Positions 41,946 through 53,722 of a stretch of 64,000 nt of DNA are shown here, piece after piece (within the stretch, counting starts at the first letter, position 1; every line of letters starts with the position of its first letter). The translations under genes and the position numbers were made by a program. The stretch is from Papilionanthe hookeriana x Papilionanthe teres (taxonomy: Eukaryota; Streptophyta; Magnoliopsida; Asparagales; Orchidaceae), in assembly GCA_022702705.1 (NCBI GenBank), contig CM040424.1, positions 140,913,665 to 140,977,664 of the forward strand, in the 5' to 3' direction. The notes beneath the pieces were generated by a model. The model did no database searches and was not told the DNA's origin. It worked only from the letters and a program-made list of their open reading frames with translations.

Positions 41946-43262
41946 CTCTGTCTTGAATACAAAATTAATGAACATTTACTTGATGAAAAATGTTTCAATA
42001 TTAATGAGTAGCATGTTCCATGGTATGTAGACATTTGAACTTTATTGTTAGTAATATTATACCATATAGTCTGACACACTGACAAAAGAGGAAATTTTTA
42101 TCTGAAACTAAAACTTATTTTTTGGATGACCCATTTTTATATAAATAAGGGAAAGATCTTATTATTAGAAGATTTGTGCCTTTCAATGAAACTTATGAAA
42201 TTATCCAAAAATGTCATGATTATTTTGGGGGATATTTTAGTATTGATAAAACAACATATAAATTTTTTCAATCTGGATTTTATTGGTCTACTATCTTTAA
42301 AGATGTTAATGCTTATATCAAACATTGTGATCATTATCAACATGTAGGCAATATTTTTAGAAGAAATGAGATGCCCCTCAATTACATTTTGAAAGTTGAA
42401 AATTTTGATATTTGGGGATTAGATTTCATGGGACCATTTAAACTATCTTTCAAAAATTTATATTATTGTTAGCAGTAGACTATGCATCAAAATGGATAAA
42501 ACTGTTCCTTTACCTCAGTGTAATGCTCAAAGTATTGCAAAGTTTTAGAAAGGAACATATTTTATAGATTTGGAATGTCGAGAGTGATCGTATTTGATGG
42601 GGGAAATCATTTCAAAATTTTATTTATAGAGAAATTAGTAAAGAAACATCATATCAACCATCAAATTTCTACTACTTATCCTCAAACAACTGGTTTGGCC
42701 AAGTTATCCAATCATGAAATTAAAAGAATTTTAAAAAATTTTGTAAATCCAACAAAAATGGATTGTTCAGTCAAAATTGATTATGCTTTTTGGGCTTATA
42801 AGACTGCATATAGAACTACTATAAAAATTTTCTCATACAGGTTAATATATATGAAAGCTCGTCATTTACCAGTTGAACATAACCATAAAGCATATTAGGC
42901 TATTAAGGAGTTCAATTATAATTTGAGGGATGCTGGTGAAAAGAGATTATTGCAATTAAATGAGCTGGAAGAGATAAGGAATGAATCTTATGAGAGCGCA
43001 AAGATTTATAAGGAAAAGATAAAAAAGTGGCATGATGGGAGGATCCTTACTAAAAATTTTGAGCCAGGACAACAAACTATATAATGTAAGGTTAAGATTA
43101 TTTTAAGGAAAAGTTAAGTTCAGGTGGATGGGCCCATTTATTGTGATAAAATTTTATCTTTATGGAGCTGTGGATATCAAAGATCCTAAAAGTAGAAAAT
43201 ATTCAAAGTGAATGGCCATAGACTGAAACCCTATTTCTTAGGGGATCAAACTAAATTGAATG
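41946..43262 (+). pseudogene. Athila-1 integrase
   Basis: Zinc finger (C-H-D-Y-F and H-C-D-H-Y-Q, 42210-42340), then G-L-D-F-M-G-P-F and V-D-Y-A-S-K-W (first Asp, 42478), F-D-G-G (second, about 42595), and the block S-N-H-E-I-K-R-I-L (42710). The codon before this block that should be part of the catalytic Glu motif (G-L-x-E in Athila-2) reads Lys, so D-D-E is broken. The C-terminal domain with W-H-D-G and N-F-E-P-G-Q is at 43030-43075. Open parts are 42176-42472 and 42575-42898. Confidence 0.85.
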
Positions 43263-43295
43263 ATCTTATGATGTTCGGTCACCTAGAATAAGCAC

Positions 43296-43315
43296 TGGGT
43301 ACGGGAGACAACCCA
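43296..43315 (+). promoter_or_regulatory. Post-pol hairpin, Athila-1
   Basis: TGGGT ... ACCCA with a 10-base loop (ACGGGAGACA), about 35 bases after the integrase end. It is the decayed counterpart of TATGGG-AGGCAA-CCCATA at 56845-56862. Confidence 0.55.
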
Positions 43316-43479
43316 TAGTTATCAGTGTGTTTTTGTTTTAAATTTTATGTTGATGTGTTGTTTTAGAAAAATGTGGTAGTATTTTGAATATATTATGATA
43401 ATTTTTAGACCTTAAATGATACCTTATATGTGTTAGAAAGCATATTTAGACATTAAGCTGACTTATGTTTAAATGAGAA

Positions 43480-43540
43480 TCAACGCTTGATCACCGAAAT
43501 TCGGTGCTTAAGTGCCAACATTCGGCGCTTAAGCGTAGTA
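43480..43540. repeat. Palindrome cluster after pol, Athila-1
   Basis: GGTGCTTAAGTGCC (43503-43516) and GGCGCTTAAGCGT (43524-43536), with a weaker CAACGCTTGATCACCG at 43481. It is the same motif as in the LTR, 5.5 kb upstream of it. The element is cut 40 bases later. 43316-43480 holds no gene. Confidence 0.75.
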
Positions 43541-44159
43541 TTTAAAAAACATGCAAAAATAATGTCCTAGAGAAATTTGTTGACCTCATTTTTGGTGAGG
43601 TCTAAACTTTCTCTTAGTGCTTAGGATATAGCCATAAGGTTTCTCCTTTGACTATCCTAGAAGACTAGAGTTAAAGCCCACCACTTATAAACTTTCAATC
43701 TCTTCTTAACTCCTCTTGGGACCCTATATGGATGGTCACAAACCTCTGAATCACCTTGGAAGGTTAAAAGCACCATATGGAGAGCCAATAATGAGTTCCT
43801 ATAGGAATGTTTGGACTTAGGGTAACCCTGAGTGACTTGAGCTTCTTTTGCACACACACACACCACTAGGCCATTTGACCCAAATCTTAAACTCTTTCCC
43901 TTCTTCCCTTTAAGAAACTCACATGATTGAACCAAAGCCATTACTCTTTGATTAAGATGGCTAGGATCAATATGTGAAGGATCATAAAGTGGTTACCATA
44001 TGGCTAGGCTTGGTCCCAAAGTGGTTAGACTTGGTTAAGACTCATAGTCATGCTCCTAAACCCTAATTCCATCCCAAACCACTTATACTAAATCTAGACT
44101 CCACCAAAATGGTCCCATTATTCTCCATTTAAAGCTATCTTCATTTTTCCAAAATTTCA

Positions 44160-45060
44160 ATTTTTGACCCCAGGGCCCTAAACTTACCCAAAATTACACG
44201 TTGCCCCTATAACCAACAAATCACCCAAAATTCCCCAAATTACCCAAATTCCTCAAAAAATCATTCCAAATTGTTCCCCACAACCAAGATTGACCAATTA
44301 ATCGTAAATTTACCAAATTTCCCAAAAATTCCACCAAAATGACCAAAATGCCCCTCTTGGCTCAAAATTCCAAAAATTTTAAAAATTCCCAAAAAATTCC
44401 AAAATCTCCCAATTATTCCCAATAACATTTTCTTCAACTAACATATGCACCAAGTTTGTCAATTTAACCCAATTTGACAAAAAAAAATCCCAATTGGCCC
44501 TTAAGGCCCAAAATTGATCAAATGACCCAATTCACCCCAAATTGAACCCAAAAGCACTCAAATTTCCCCAAACCAAATTTTAAACTCTTCATAACATCCC
44601 CACAAACAAAATGCAACATTAATTTGCCCTGAATTTGACCTCAAATTTCACCCAAGTCCTATTCAAACAAAAATACCCAAATTTGCCCTAAATTACCCAT
44701 GAACCCAAATATGCCCAAATCCTTAAATTGGCACCCAACCAATGTTAAAAACTCTTTTTCACATTCCCATAAACATTTTGCAACATTAATTTTGCACCTA
44801 ATCCAAACTTAGCCCAACTCTAACCTAAATTAGTCCAATTTGCCCTAATTTGACCTTATGCCTTAATTACACCCAATTGACCCCCAAATCAAATCCAAAT
44901 AACCCCAAATTTGTTCCAAAATCTTCATAACATATCCCTACACCAAAAAAAACATTTATTTGACCAACATTTTGACCAAAACCTCACCCAAAACCTCTTT
45001 GAACCAAAAGCCCAAATCTTCCCCAAATTTAACCTCATGATCAATCAATTTTTCCAAATT
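44160..45060. repeat. CCCAAATT-rich degenerate repeat block in LTR C
   Basis: C-rich strand of the TTGGG block of LTR A/B. Words CCCAAATT, ACCCAAA and TGCCC recur with no fixed period. No open frame with sense. Confidence 0.7.
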
Positions 45061-45948
45061 TCATTTCCTAATCAAATTTCAGCATGTCTAAATCCAATTT
45101 CAATCAATCCCAATTCAATTGGTTCATCCCATAATTAATTCCAAAACTTCAAATCAACATGTGCATGTTAAAAGCCCATCCCCTTTATGCATTTTAAAAG
45201 CCCATAAAATCAAATTTTAAAGGCCCAACTTAAGCCCATATGTCATATTTTCATCATCCTAACATTTCATGACATTTTGATCATCATCCCATGGCATCAT
45301 GTCCAATCTAAAGCAGGCATACATGGCATCATACCAAATTGGGTATTTTGGCATAAAAAATTCCAAAACCATGAAAATCCAAAATTTCCTTCTACATGAA
45401 ACTTTCCCATGACTCATGAGCATCATGGCATGGCATGTGCATCATTCCATAGCCATCCAAAGTCAAATTTGCTAAGAATGGAAAAGAATAAGTGACCCTT
45501 CCTCACTCTCCCCTCACTTGGATTTACCCTTCCTCCCCAAACTCCCATGGCAGCCATTAGACTCCATCCATACCTCCTAAAAGGTCTAAAAATCAGTTCA
45601 AACCACTTTGGGCAAAGGTTTAGCCAAAGAACCAAGGAGCTAACCAAAGTTAGCCACCTTTAACCCAAAATCCAAGTTCCCATTGAATCTTAACCATGGG
45701 GCTAGCAAATACTCGAATTGACTCCACCACTCAACCTCCCTGGCTCACCTGAACACAGACTTGACCTAAACCTGGCCGGACCACCACCTCAGCTACTGGA
45801 AAATTCCAGACTGAGAGGTCTAAATTGGCTTAAAATTGGATTTGAACTTGCTGAGTTGTCCCTACCCAATTGGACTTCGCTGCTGATCTTCTCCACTAGG
45901 CAGTTGAACCCAACCATCAATTGGCCCTGAGAAGCCCTCTACCCATGG

Positions 45949-45959
45949 CTATTTAAACA
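45949..45959 (+). promoter_or_regulatory. Candidate TATA box in LTR C
   Basis: CTATTTAAACA, followed by AGCTCTCCCCCACGG. The same 11 bases are kept in LTR A and B on the other strand. Confidence 0.45.
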
Positions 45960-46529
45960 GCTCTCCCCCACGGCCAAAAGGTTGGATGCACTGAACCCTC
46001 CAAAAATCTCCATCCAAGTGACTTAAATTGCTCTCACAACCCAGAGAACTTTATTCCCACTGTTCTCCTGCCCTGAAATCCACCACCTGAGCTCAATTTC
46101 TCAGTGAAAATTCAGGCCAAAATGAGGACATCTACCAAACCTCCACCAATCTAAATTTAACGCTTCTCACACCTTCACCAGAGGTAGAGAAGGAGTTTCC
46201 CATTGAAAGCCTCATCACCAGGCTACCCATTTGTGCTATCGGTCAACCCTCCAAATTGGTTATGGTCAAACTTGAGTCTAGGAAACTCACCACAATCAGA
46301 GGCTCAATCTGTAGGCTCATTGGACTCCAACGAACGTGCCGAGCAAATCCAATCGAGGCCTTCCCTCTTAGACCAAGGTATTGAAAGTTCAACTCAACCC
46401 GAGCCTCCATGAACTCTCCATTTTATTTTACTTAATTTAAGTGCATCATAACTATATAAATATGTTCGTCTAGTCTAGATGCATCGATAGAGACAAACCA
46501 CGCTTGATTTGGTTGAGTATCAAGCAAGA

Positions 46530-46715
46530 TGTTAGGTTTAGAAGATGGACGTTTCACTGGTTATGACGCTTAGAGATGATGACGGGGAGCCGTTTGATCT
46601 CGCATGTGTCGGATGGACGGAAAGGGCATGCTGACTCAGACGGTGGCATCGAATGGGCGCGTCACGTGTGACTTTGGAGCCGTCTAGGATGAGGTGGCGC
46701 TGGGCTGGATAAATA
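46530..46715. promoter_or_regulatory. GC-rich block with CACGTG in LTR C
   Basis: Counterpart of the GC blocks in LTR A/B. It includes GCGCGTCACGTGTGAC, a G-box palindrome, and ends before GGATAAATAG (about 46702-46711). Confidence 0.45.
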
Positions 46716-49700
46716 GAAAAATAGGATTTTTTGAATTATATAAATAGCCTTAACTTTAAAAATGCATATCTTTTCACAAAAAAATCATAAAAATAAATTA
46801 AAAATACCCTTTTGCTCAGTGAGAAGAGGAGAATAATGTGGAATCAAAATAAAAATATTTTGTTGCAAATTTGATTTTTAATTATTTATTTACTATCCCG
46901 AGTATTTTAATTCTCCATTAGCATACATGTTTCACCATGGCATAAGACTATAGGGCTTTTGTAGCCTCTGATCTTGGGAACATTATCTGATTTTTCTAAG
47001 GTCAGAGTTTATTTCTAGAGGGAGTTATCTACTTTCTAAGTTTAAGGCTATCTTCTAGAAATTAATTATAGAAATTAGAATATTATTTAGAAAAATTTAG
47101 GAAAATTAGGGGAAGTGTCTTAGGACCTGAGGACCCTAGAAAAATTATGGGTTGATTTAATTCATTAACAATAACCCTAATTTGACCAAACACTCAAAAG
47201 TAAATCTAAATTAATTTGGAATAACCACACATAAAAATGACAAGAAATCAAGTCTCCATTGTACTTTAGGATTAGGGGGACCCTACATAAAAATTTCAAA
47301 GCAATTGGAGTTGATCTAACCCACTAAATAAATTACTTAAGTAACATGGCCATATATGAAATTAAAAAAATTCATAAAACCTAAAATTTAATTAAAAAAT
47401 TCCCCAGATTAATTTTTGGAGTTCTTTGTGATCAGAGGAGTAAAAAAAATGGATTTTTTATAAAAAATTCATTTTAAATTAATTTTTAAAGATTTAATAA
47501 TTAAAAAATCATAAAAATCATAAAAAAATTAAAATTCACCAAAATGTAACATTTGGCCTCCTAATCACTTGCGAACCAACAAAACATTTTTCCTAAGCCT
47601 CTAAGTAAAGATATTAAATTTTAAAGGCTTAAGGTAATTTTTAATATTTAAAAAAATTGATTTTTCAAGCCTTTCACTAATATAATTCTAATAATTCAAA
47701 GAAAAATCAGAAAAATACAAAGTTTGCTTCTCTAGATTCCCTGACCTTAGAAAGATTTAAGAAAATATAAAAACAAATTTTCCCCTTCAGTTTTATTTTA
47801 TAAATAATTAATATTCCAAAATTTAAAATAATTATAATAAATAAATTAAAATTATAAAAATCACCAAAATTGGTCCAAGTGGTCCTCTAGTCACTAGGAA
47901 ACTCCCATAATTTTCCTAGACTGAAATTTCACCTTGTTCATGTTGTTGAATTTTCATTAAAAATCCTTATTTTCCATTAAAATAATTATATAAATTAAAT
48001 TAAAAATAGAAAAATCAAATTTTCTCCTCTGATATCTTAGTTAACATATGAGTGAGGTGACATAAAAATTTCAAATTCATTTGAGTTTAAATTAGTGAAT
48101 TATGAGGTGAACAAGCTTAAGAGGGTATGAGGGTATTAAGGAACCGTAGCCTTAAATAATATTTTAGTTTAACCAAAGGGGAAGGGGAACTATTTGATCT
48201 TAATCTTCCTCTTAGATGATTGAAACATATGGAATTAAGGGATAGAAACCCATTAATCACCTTTAACGTTAAAGAAGAAATCTCAATTAATTAAATCATT
48301 AAGCTTTAGAAGTTAATTAAAACACAAGTTGTCAAGGTTAGGGGGTTTGATATGGGATAACTCTAATTCTCTAAATTGAATCCCTAACCAATAAATTGAT
48401 GAAATACCATCTAACTTTTACTAATGAAACAGTAAAATGATGATTGAAATTAATAATTAAAAATAATAATTTTGAAATCTTATGGTTAAATTAAAACAAT
48501 TTAAAATATAAAAGTTAATTTGAAATAATTTAAAATTAAATTAAAACAAATTTAAAATATTAATATTAATTTGAAATAATTTATAATTAAACATCATAAT
48601 TAAATTAAAATAATTTAAAATATTAAAATTAATCTAAGATATGATGATTAAATTAAAACATTTTAAAACATTAAAATTAATTTAATTGAACTAAAATAAT
48701 TTAAACACTTTTTTTAATTTAAAAATAATTTAAAATGTTCAAAAATCAACTAAAACTGTATAACTAAATTGAATCATTTTAAATAACTAATTCAACTTCA
48801 ATTAAGAATGGTTGAGTTCTTTAATTTGCCCCTAAAGGCTTTCATCTTTATAACTCTTAAATGAGGTGTCAAATGAAATATCACCTTACTCATAGGATAA
48901 TCAAACATCCAAGTTCGCTGAGCAAGAACCAAAACTCAACTAAACCCCGGATGATCAATTCATCCACATAATGAAATTCATTTGGACTCAAAATGATCCC
49001 AGAAGCGTTGAAAAGATGTTTAGGACCCGTCCTAAGCACTTTCTCAATCCAATGAGATGTTTTAGAAGAACAATTGAATTTCATTGTTCTTTGATGAAGA
49101 AAATCATGCCCAACACACCTTAGGAATTCACTAGCGATAGGATTAGGATTTGGTAGACTACCAGAACCTTTCCTTAGCTTGACCTAGGTGTTTCTTCCAA
49201 ATATTTAAATGCCTTAACATGTGTTTTAAGTGCAGTTGGAAATGACGGGAAGACCCTTCAGGTACACATTTATGTTTATTGCGATTTACATTCTAAAATT
49301 TATTAAATGCTTTACTTTTGTGTAATTTATAAACCTGTGAAAATGATTAAACCCAGCATGTTTTAAACAACTCAAAATTTAATCACCAACAAAATAAAAC
49401 TTGCAACTTCAACTAAATTAAGACGTCTCATTGGATGACCGGGAATCCATCGGATGAGGTAATATACGTGTTGCTAACGAGATTTTCCACGGTCTGGATG
49501 AAAGTATAGAATCCATTAATTTGGATTTAGTAAATTCATCTGGACTAAGCGAATCCGATAAAAATGGTGATACCGGAATGAGGGAATCGTGGGATCCTAA
49601 CAGGTGTCACCATAATCAACTTAAACATTTTGTTTTAAATAAGACACTAAGGCATCTCAATTTTCAACTTTCTATAACATGATGCTTCTCTCATCCCCCT

Positions 49701-49945
49701 ATTTGGTACATCTTTAAACTAAACCTGCTACAACGAGGAGCTTGGAGCAAGTACGGTGGGCAGCACGACTGATCACTGAAAATTTTATTAAGAAATTCAT
49801 ACCTATTTTTGATAAAATTGCACTTTAAAGAAGGGTATTTTCTTTATTTTGTCGCAGGAAAGGAGAATTTAGGTGATAAAAGCAAAAATCATAAAAAGGA
49901 GCGAATTTGGAGCAAAAAGGAAGAAAATAATGCAATTTGTGCTGA

Positions 49946-50119
49946 GTCGTCGACGGCGAGATCGAGCCCGCCGACGGCGAGGTTACGAGGAGACATTTTT
50001 GAAGGATTTATAACTGTCTCGCTGACAGCGAGCCCGAGCCCGCCGACAGCGAGATAGCGCGGTTTGAAGATCTTCTAGAAGCCTCGCCGATAGCGAGGTA
50101 GTTCGTCGCCGACGGCGAG
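49946..50119. repeat. CTCGCCGACGGCGAG palindrome cluster, 5' LTR
   Basis: Six 15-base units around the odd palindrome CTCGCCG-A-CGGCGAG: 49946-49960, 49967-49981, 50018-50032, 50039-50053, 50083-50097, 50105-50119. Variants keep the arms roughly complementary (CTCGCTGACAGCGAG). The 3' LTR has five. Confidence 0.9.
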
Positions 50120-50197
50120 CTAGTTCAAATGGCACAGATACATTGAACCTGAACACTTTTTGAAGGGATGCTTACACACCTCTTCGTCCTTTTCTCA

Positions 50198-50213
50198 CCT
50201 CTATATATAGAGG
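50198..50213 (+). promoter_or_regulatory. Athila-2 TATA box in a 16-bp palindrome
   Basis: CCTCTATATATAGAGG, a perfect palindrome with TATATATA in its centre, kept in the 3' LTR at 62344-62359. Transcription would start about 30 bases on, near GGTTGTTGTGTGCAG. Confidence 0.65.
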
Positions 50214-50232
50214 CCGAAATTCAGCTTATAAG

Positions 50233-50368
50233 GTTGTTGTGTGCAGTTTTTGTGTGCAGTTGTTGTGTGCAGTTTTTTGTGTGTTAATTTGTGTCATTGG
50301 GTGTTAAGTGTTATAAGTGAGTCTTTAGTGAGTCTTTAGTGAGTTAGTGAGTTTTTAGTGAGTCTTGC
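50233..50368. repeat. GTGTGCAGTT and GTGAGTCTTTA short direct repeats
   Basis: Three GTGTGCAGTT units (50233-50275) and then five spaced GTGAGT units with TTTAGT between them (50317-50366), just after the likely transcription start. Both sets are also in the 3' LTR (62382-62515). They would be transcribed as part of the leader. Confidence 0.75.
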
Positions 50369-51364
50369 TGTACTGGAAGGAAGAGTCGAAAGGACTGCTA
50401 GGAGTACGTCAGGGATAAATTAAGATAAGTATTTGTATTTATTGTTTTTAACTTTAAATGAAATCCATGCTTAGTTTAGTTCCCATGCATTCCGAGTAGT
50501 TTATTAGTCTTTCTCCATGTTATGAAATTAAGTGACTTGATGGACTAAAAATAGAAGTATTTATATATATATATTAATAAATTGTGATAATTTTTACTTA
50601 AAACTTAATTTACTTTCAAACTGGCCATTTGATTTGTTAAAATATGTTGAATATCAACTATAGTAAAAATTACATCTGATATTCGGGGAATTCAAAAGCC
50701 TTGGAAGGAGGATGCAAATAAATAGGGAAATAATATCACTGGGCGTAGAATTGAGCATTTTAGTGTGACAGACTAAAATATTCAATTCGGTCCTATTGTT
50801 TTAGAGCTGAAGTGTAGAAGTTAGTCCTCAGGCGAGGGAAACGTGGGAGCTCTGAAGTGGCAGTCAGTATCCTCCCAGCCTAGCCGTAGTTTCAATAATC
50901 AAACGTAGGATTAGTCAATATTCTTTACACCTGGACCAAATGGTAAAGAATAGGAATGCTCCTATTTGGCACAATAACTTAAAATTATCTATTTAAATTC
51001 ATCAATCACTTAAATTTCTAAACAAGGGGAAAGATACTTTTTCTGAATAGTTAAAACTTATTTAGCAATTAGTTTAATTTCCTGCACTTTCAATACGTAT
51101 TAATTTTCTACTTAGTTAAGTTACCTAATTGAAATACTTAGTTTACTTTATTGCGCTTAAATTTAGAATTCCAAATTTTCGTATACTATTATTATTATTA
51201 TTATTTTAAAATTAGTTGTTATTTAATTTTCTCTTTCCCTGTGGGATCGATAACCAGGACTCCACTAGAGCCCTGTATTACTTGATACGATACGCATACT
51301 TGCGTAGCATCCACAACATAAACAATTACAATTCTATACATATAATATAGCGGGGTCAAGTTTT

Positions 51365-51433
51365 TGGCGTCGTTGCAATTAAATTAAAAATATCATAATA
51401 TAAAATTGTGGGTCGAGTTTTTGGCGCCGTTGC
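51365..51433 (+). promoter_or_regulatory. Doubled primer-binding-site region, Athila-2
   Basis: TGGCGTCGTTGC at 51365-51376 and TGGCGCCGTTGC at 51422-51433, 57 bases apart, each after GAGTTTT or CAAGTTTT. The second is the exact start of the tRNA-Asp complement. The first sits at the usual distance from the LTR end (51358). A local duplication of LTR end plus primer site explains both. Confidence 0.75.
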
Positions 51434-51517
51434 GTGGGAAGTAAGAAAAATTTACTAGAGTAACGGACTATTTTAAAATAATCATAATAAATAAATTAAT
51501 ATCTATTCTAAAATTGT

Positions 51518-52989
51518 ATGCGCAAATTTAGAAACAAAAATTTAATACCTTACGATTCTGAATTAGAGCGTACAATTAAAAGAATTAGAAAACAAAAGAA
51601 ACAAACTATTAATTTAACACAAATGGCGAATATTCCTGAAATTCAAAATATGAACCAACAAAGACCATTAAGAGATTATGCCAACCCTACATCGGATGAA
51701 ATTCATTTAACTATTCAAAACCACGATGTAGCTGCTAATTCATTTGAACTTAAACCCGCAATTATCCAAATGGTACAAAACAATCAATTTAGTGGTTCAC
51801 CTACTGAAGATCCTAACTTACATCTTGCTAGTTTTCTAGAACTTTGTGCTACTTTTAAATATCAAGGAGTATCTGAAGATGCTATAAGACTTATACTTTT
51901 TCCTTTTTCATTAAGGGATAAGGCTAAAATGTGGTTGAATTCGTTAGCACCTGGATCTATTAAAACTTGGGGAGAATTATCAAAAAAATTCTATCCAAAT
52001 ATTTTCCACCATCTAAAACTGCTAAGTTTAGAAATGATATAACTTCTTTTTGTCAGATAGATGGAGAATCAATATATGAATCTTGGGAGAGATTTAAGGA
52101 ACTTCTTAGGAAATGCTCACATCATGCGCTACCAGATTGGCTGATTATTCAAACCTTTTATAATAGATTAGTAGGATCTTTAAGATCAATCATCGATGCT
52201 GCTGCTGGAGGTTCATTAATGTCTAAACCATTTGATGAAGCTTATGCACTAATCGAAGAAATGGCAACAAATAATTTCCAATGGCCTGCTGATAGAGTAA
52301 ATCCGAAAAAGATAGTCAGTATTCATGAAAACGATGCAATATCTATGTTAGCTTCTCAAATTGCTGCTATATCTAAGAAATTAGATCATTTTGGAATGAA
52401 CTACTCTCCTACTTTAGAAGAAAACTCATCTGGACAAATCATAGAATCTCAATCTAATTATGAAACTTTAAATGCTATTAATAATAGAACAAATAACCCT
52501 TATTCAAACTATTATAATCCTAGTTAGAAAACTCATCCAAATTTTAATTGGAATAATACATCTAATCAACAATGGATGAATCAACCTAATCAAGCAAATC
52601 CAAACTATAAACCTAATTACCCACCTGGATTTAATAACAATAACCCTCAATTCAAAGATAAGAAATTATCTATGGATGAATTAATTTTGAATATGGGTCA
52701 TCAACTACAAAATCAAGGAAATCAACTACAAATTCAAGGAAATCAATTACAAATTCAAGGAACATCTATTAAAAATATCGAAACTCAATTTGGACATATT
52801 GCTACTGCGCTAAATAATAGAATACATGGAACTTTTCCTAGTAATGTGGAAATAAATCCTAAAGATCAAGGAAAAGAACAAATTAAAGCAATACAACTAA
52901 GGAGTGGAAAAGAATTAGAACCTCAAATTCAAAAAGAACTTGAAAGCCAAAAAGAGGAAGTGGAAATTGAAAAGGAAACAATTCAATAA
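51518..52989 (+). pseudogene. Athila-2 gag
   Basis: Athila gag, start ATG 51518 (M-R-K-F-R-N-K-N-L). It has L-R-D-Y-A-N-P, F-E-L-K-P-A-I-I-Q-M, F-P-F-S-L-R-D-K-A-K-M-W-L-N-S-L, then a one-base loss near 51995, then G-E-S-I-Y-E-S-W-E-R-F-K-E-L-L-R, I-D-A-A-A-G-G-S-L-M and A-L-I-E-E-M-A. A TAG replaces a Trp at 52526-52528. The Asn/Pro-rich tail follows, with three N-Q-L-Q-I-Q-G units in tandem (52700-52765) and a Glu/Lys-rich end at 52989. One frameshift and one stop are the only serious breaks. Confidence 0.92.
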
Positions 52990-53039
52990 GATTCAAACTT
53001 AGAACATCCTTTAATACCTATGAAAATTTCTGTTGAAAA

Positions 53040-53699
53040 ACCTCCACCATCATTTCCCCAACGACTAGCTCAACATAAAAAGATAAACAATTTGCTAAAT
53101 TCCTTGAAATACTAAAGAAATTAAGAATCAATATACCTTTTGTCGAAGCTTTAGATCAGATGCCAAATTATGTAAATTTTATGAAAGATATTCTAAATAA
53201 GAAAAGAAAATTCACTCATAATGAAACAGTCGCACTTAGTGAAGAGTGTAGTGCTATTATTCAGAAGAAGCTTCCTGAAAAATTGAAAGATCCTGGTAGT
53301 TTCACTATACCCTGCGCTATAGGAGAAAAATTTTATGGAAAAGCTTTTTGTGACTTAGGAGCAAGCATCAATCTAATGCCTCTATCTATTTTTAAGAGAT
53401 TAGGATTAGGAAAAATTACACCTACTTCAGTAACCCTTCAATTAGCTGATCGTTCGGTTACCTATCCTATGGGAGTTATTGAAGATGTGTTAGTAAAAGT
53501 GGATAAATTTATCTTCCCATTAGATTTTGTTGTTTTAGATATGGAGGAAGATAAAGAAATTCCTATCATTTTAGGAAGACCATTTTTAGCTACTAGAAAA
53601 GCTATGATTGATGTTCAGAAAGGAGAATTAACTATGAGAGTAAATGACCAAAAAGTTACCTTTAATATTGCAAAATCAATGAAATATCCTGCTAGCTAG
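53040..53699 (+). CDS. Athila-2 aspartic protease
   Basis: Open frame 53160-53699 (179 codons) with a lead P-P-P-S-F-P-Q-R-L in another frame at 53040-53070. It has L-S-E-E-C-S-A-I-I-Q, then the active-site motif D-L-G-A-S-I-N-L-M-P (about 53355-53385), L-Q-L-A-D-R-S-V-T-Y-P, G-V-I-E-D-V-L-V-K-V, and I-P-I-I-L-G-R-P-F-L-A-T. This is the classic Athila protease and looks intact. It ends in TAG at 53697, before an acidic linker to RT. Confidence 0.9.
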
Positions 53700-53722
53700 A
53701 AAAAGATGATAAATGTTTTCGG

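Larger units (their letters stand above)
36016..43577 (+). mobile_element. Athila-1: old, decayed Athila element
   Basis: Plus-strand Athila with 5' LTR (36016-37786), two primer-site-like motifs, gag, protease, RT, RNase H, integrase and part of the post-pol region. It is cut at 43578 by Tat LTR C, so its 3' end and 3' LTR are not in view. Stops are spread through all domains, many from TGG to TAG or CAA to TAA, as expected from C-to-T decay of methylated DNA. It is clearly older than Athila-2. Confidence 0.85.
43578..49769 (+). repeat. LTR C (Tat-3), plus orientation, cut by Athila-2
   Basis: Begins TGTTGACCTCATTTTTGG at 43578 and follows the order of LTR A/B in reverse complement: terminal hairpin, C-rich block (44160-45060, CCCAAATT words), CTATTTAAACA (45949-45959), GC-rich block with CACGTG (46530-46715), AT-rich DNA (46715-48440), TTAAA-rich block (48440-48790) and the last part up to GGAGCTTGGAGCAAG near 49740. 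It is clearly more diverged from A and B than they are from each other. The last kilobase is missing because Athila-2 is inserted at 49770. No supported gene is present; the open frame 46203-46412 is not kept in the other LTRs. Confidence 0.88.
49770..51358 (+). repeat. Athila-2 5' LTR (1589 bp)
   Basis: Begins TGATCACTGAAAATTTT and ends GGGGTCA, followed by AGTTTTTGGCG. It contains six palindrome units (49946-50119), a TATA box inside a 16-base palindrome (50198-50213), short direct repeats (50233-50368), and an AT-rich second half without a gene. It matches the 3' LTR over the 1.15 kb that survives, with a few differences per hundred bases. Confidence 0.9.

Noticed and set aside
46203..46412. 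Small ORF in LTR C with some likeness to frames in LTR A/B
   Set aside because: Likeness follows the DNA alignment; stops differ among copies and there is no known domain.
51365..51433. tRNA gene near the Athila LTR
   Set aside because: Only the short complement to a tRNA 3' end is present; no tRNA fold.
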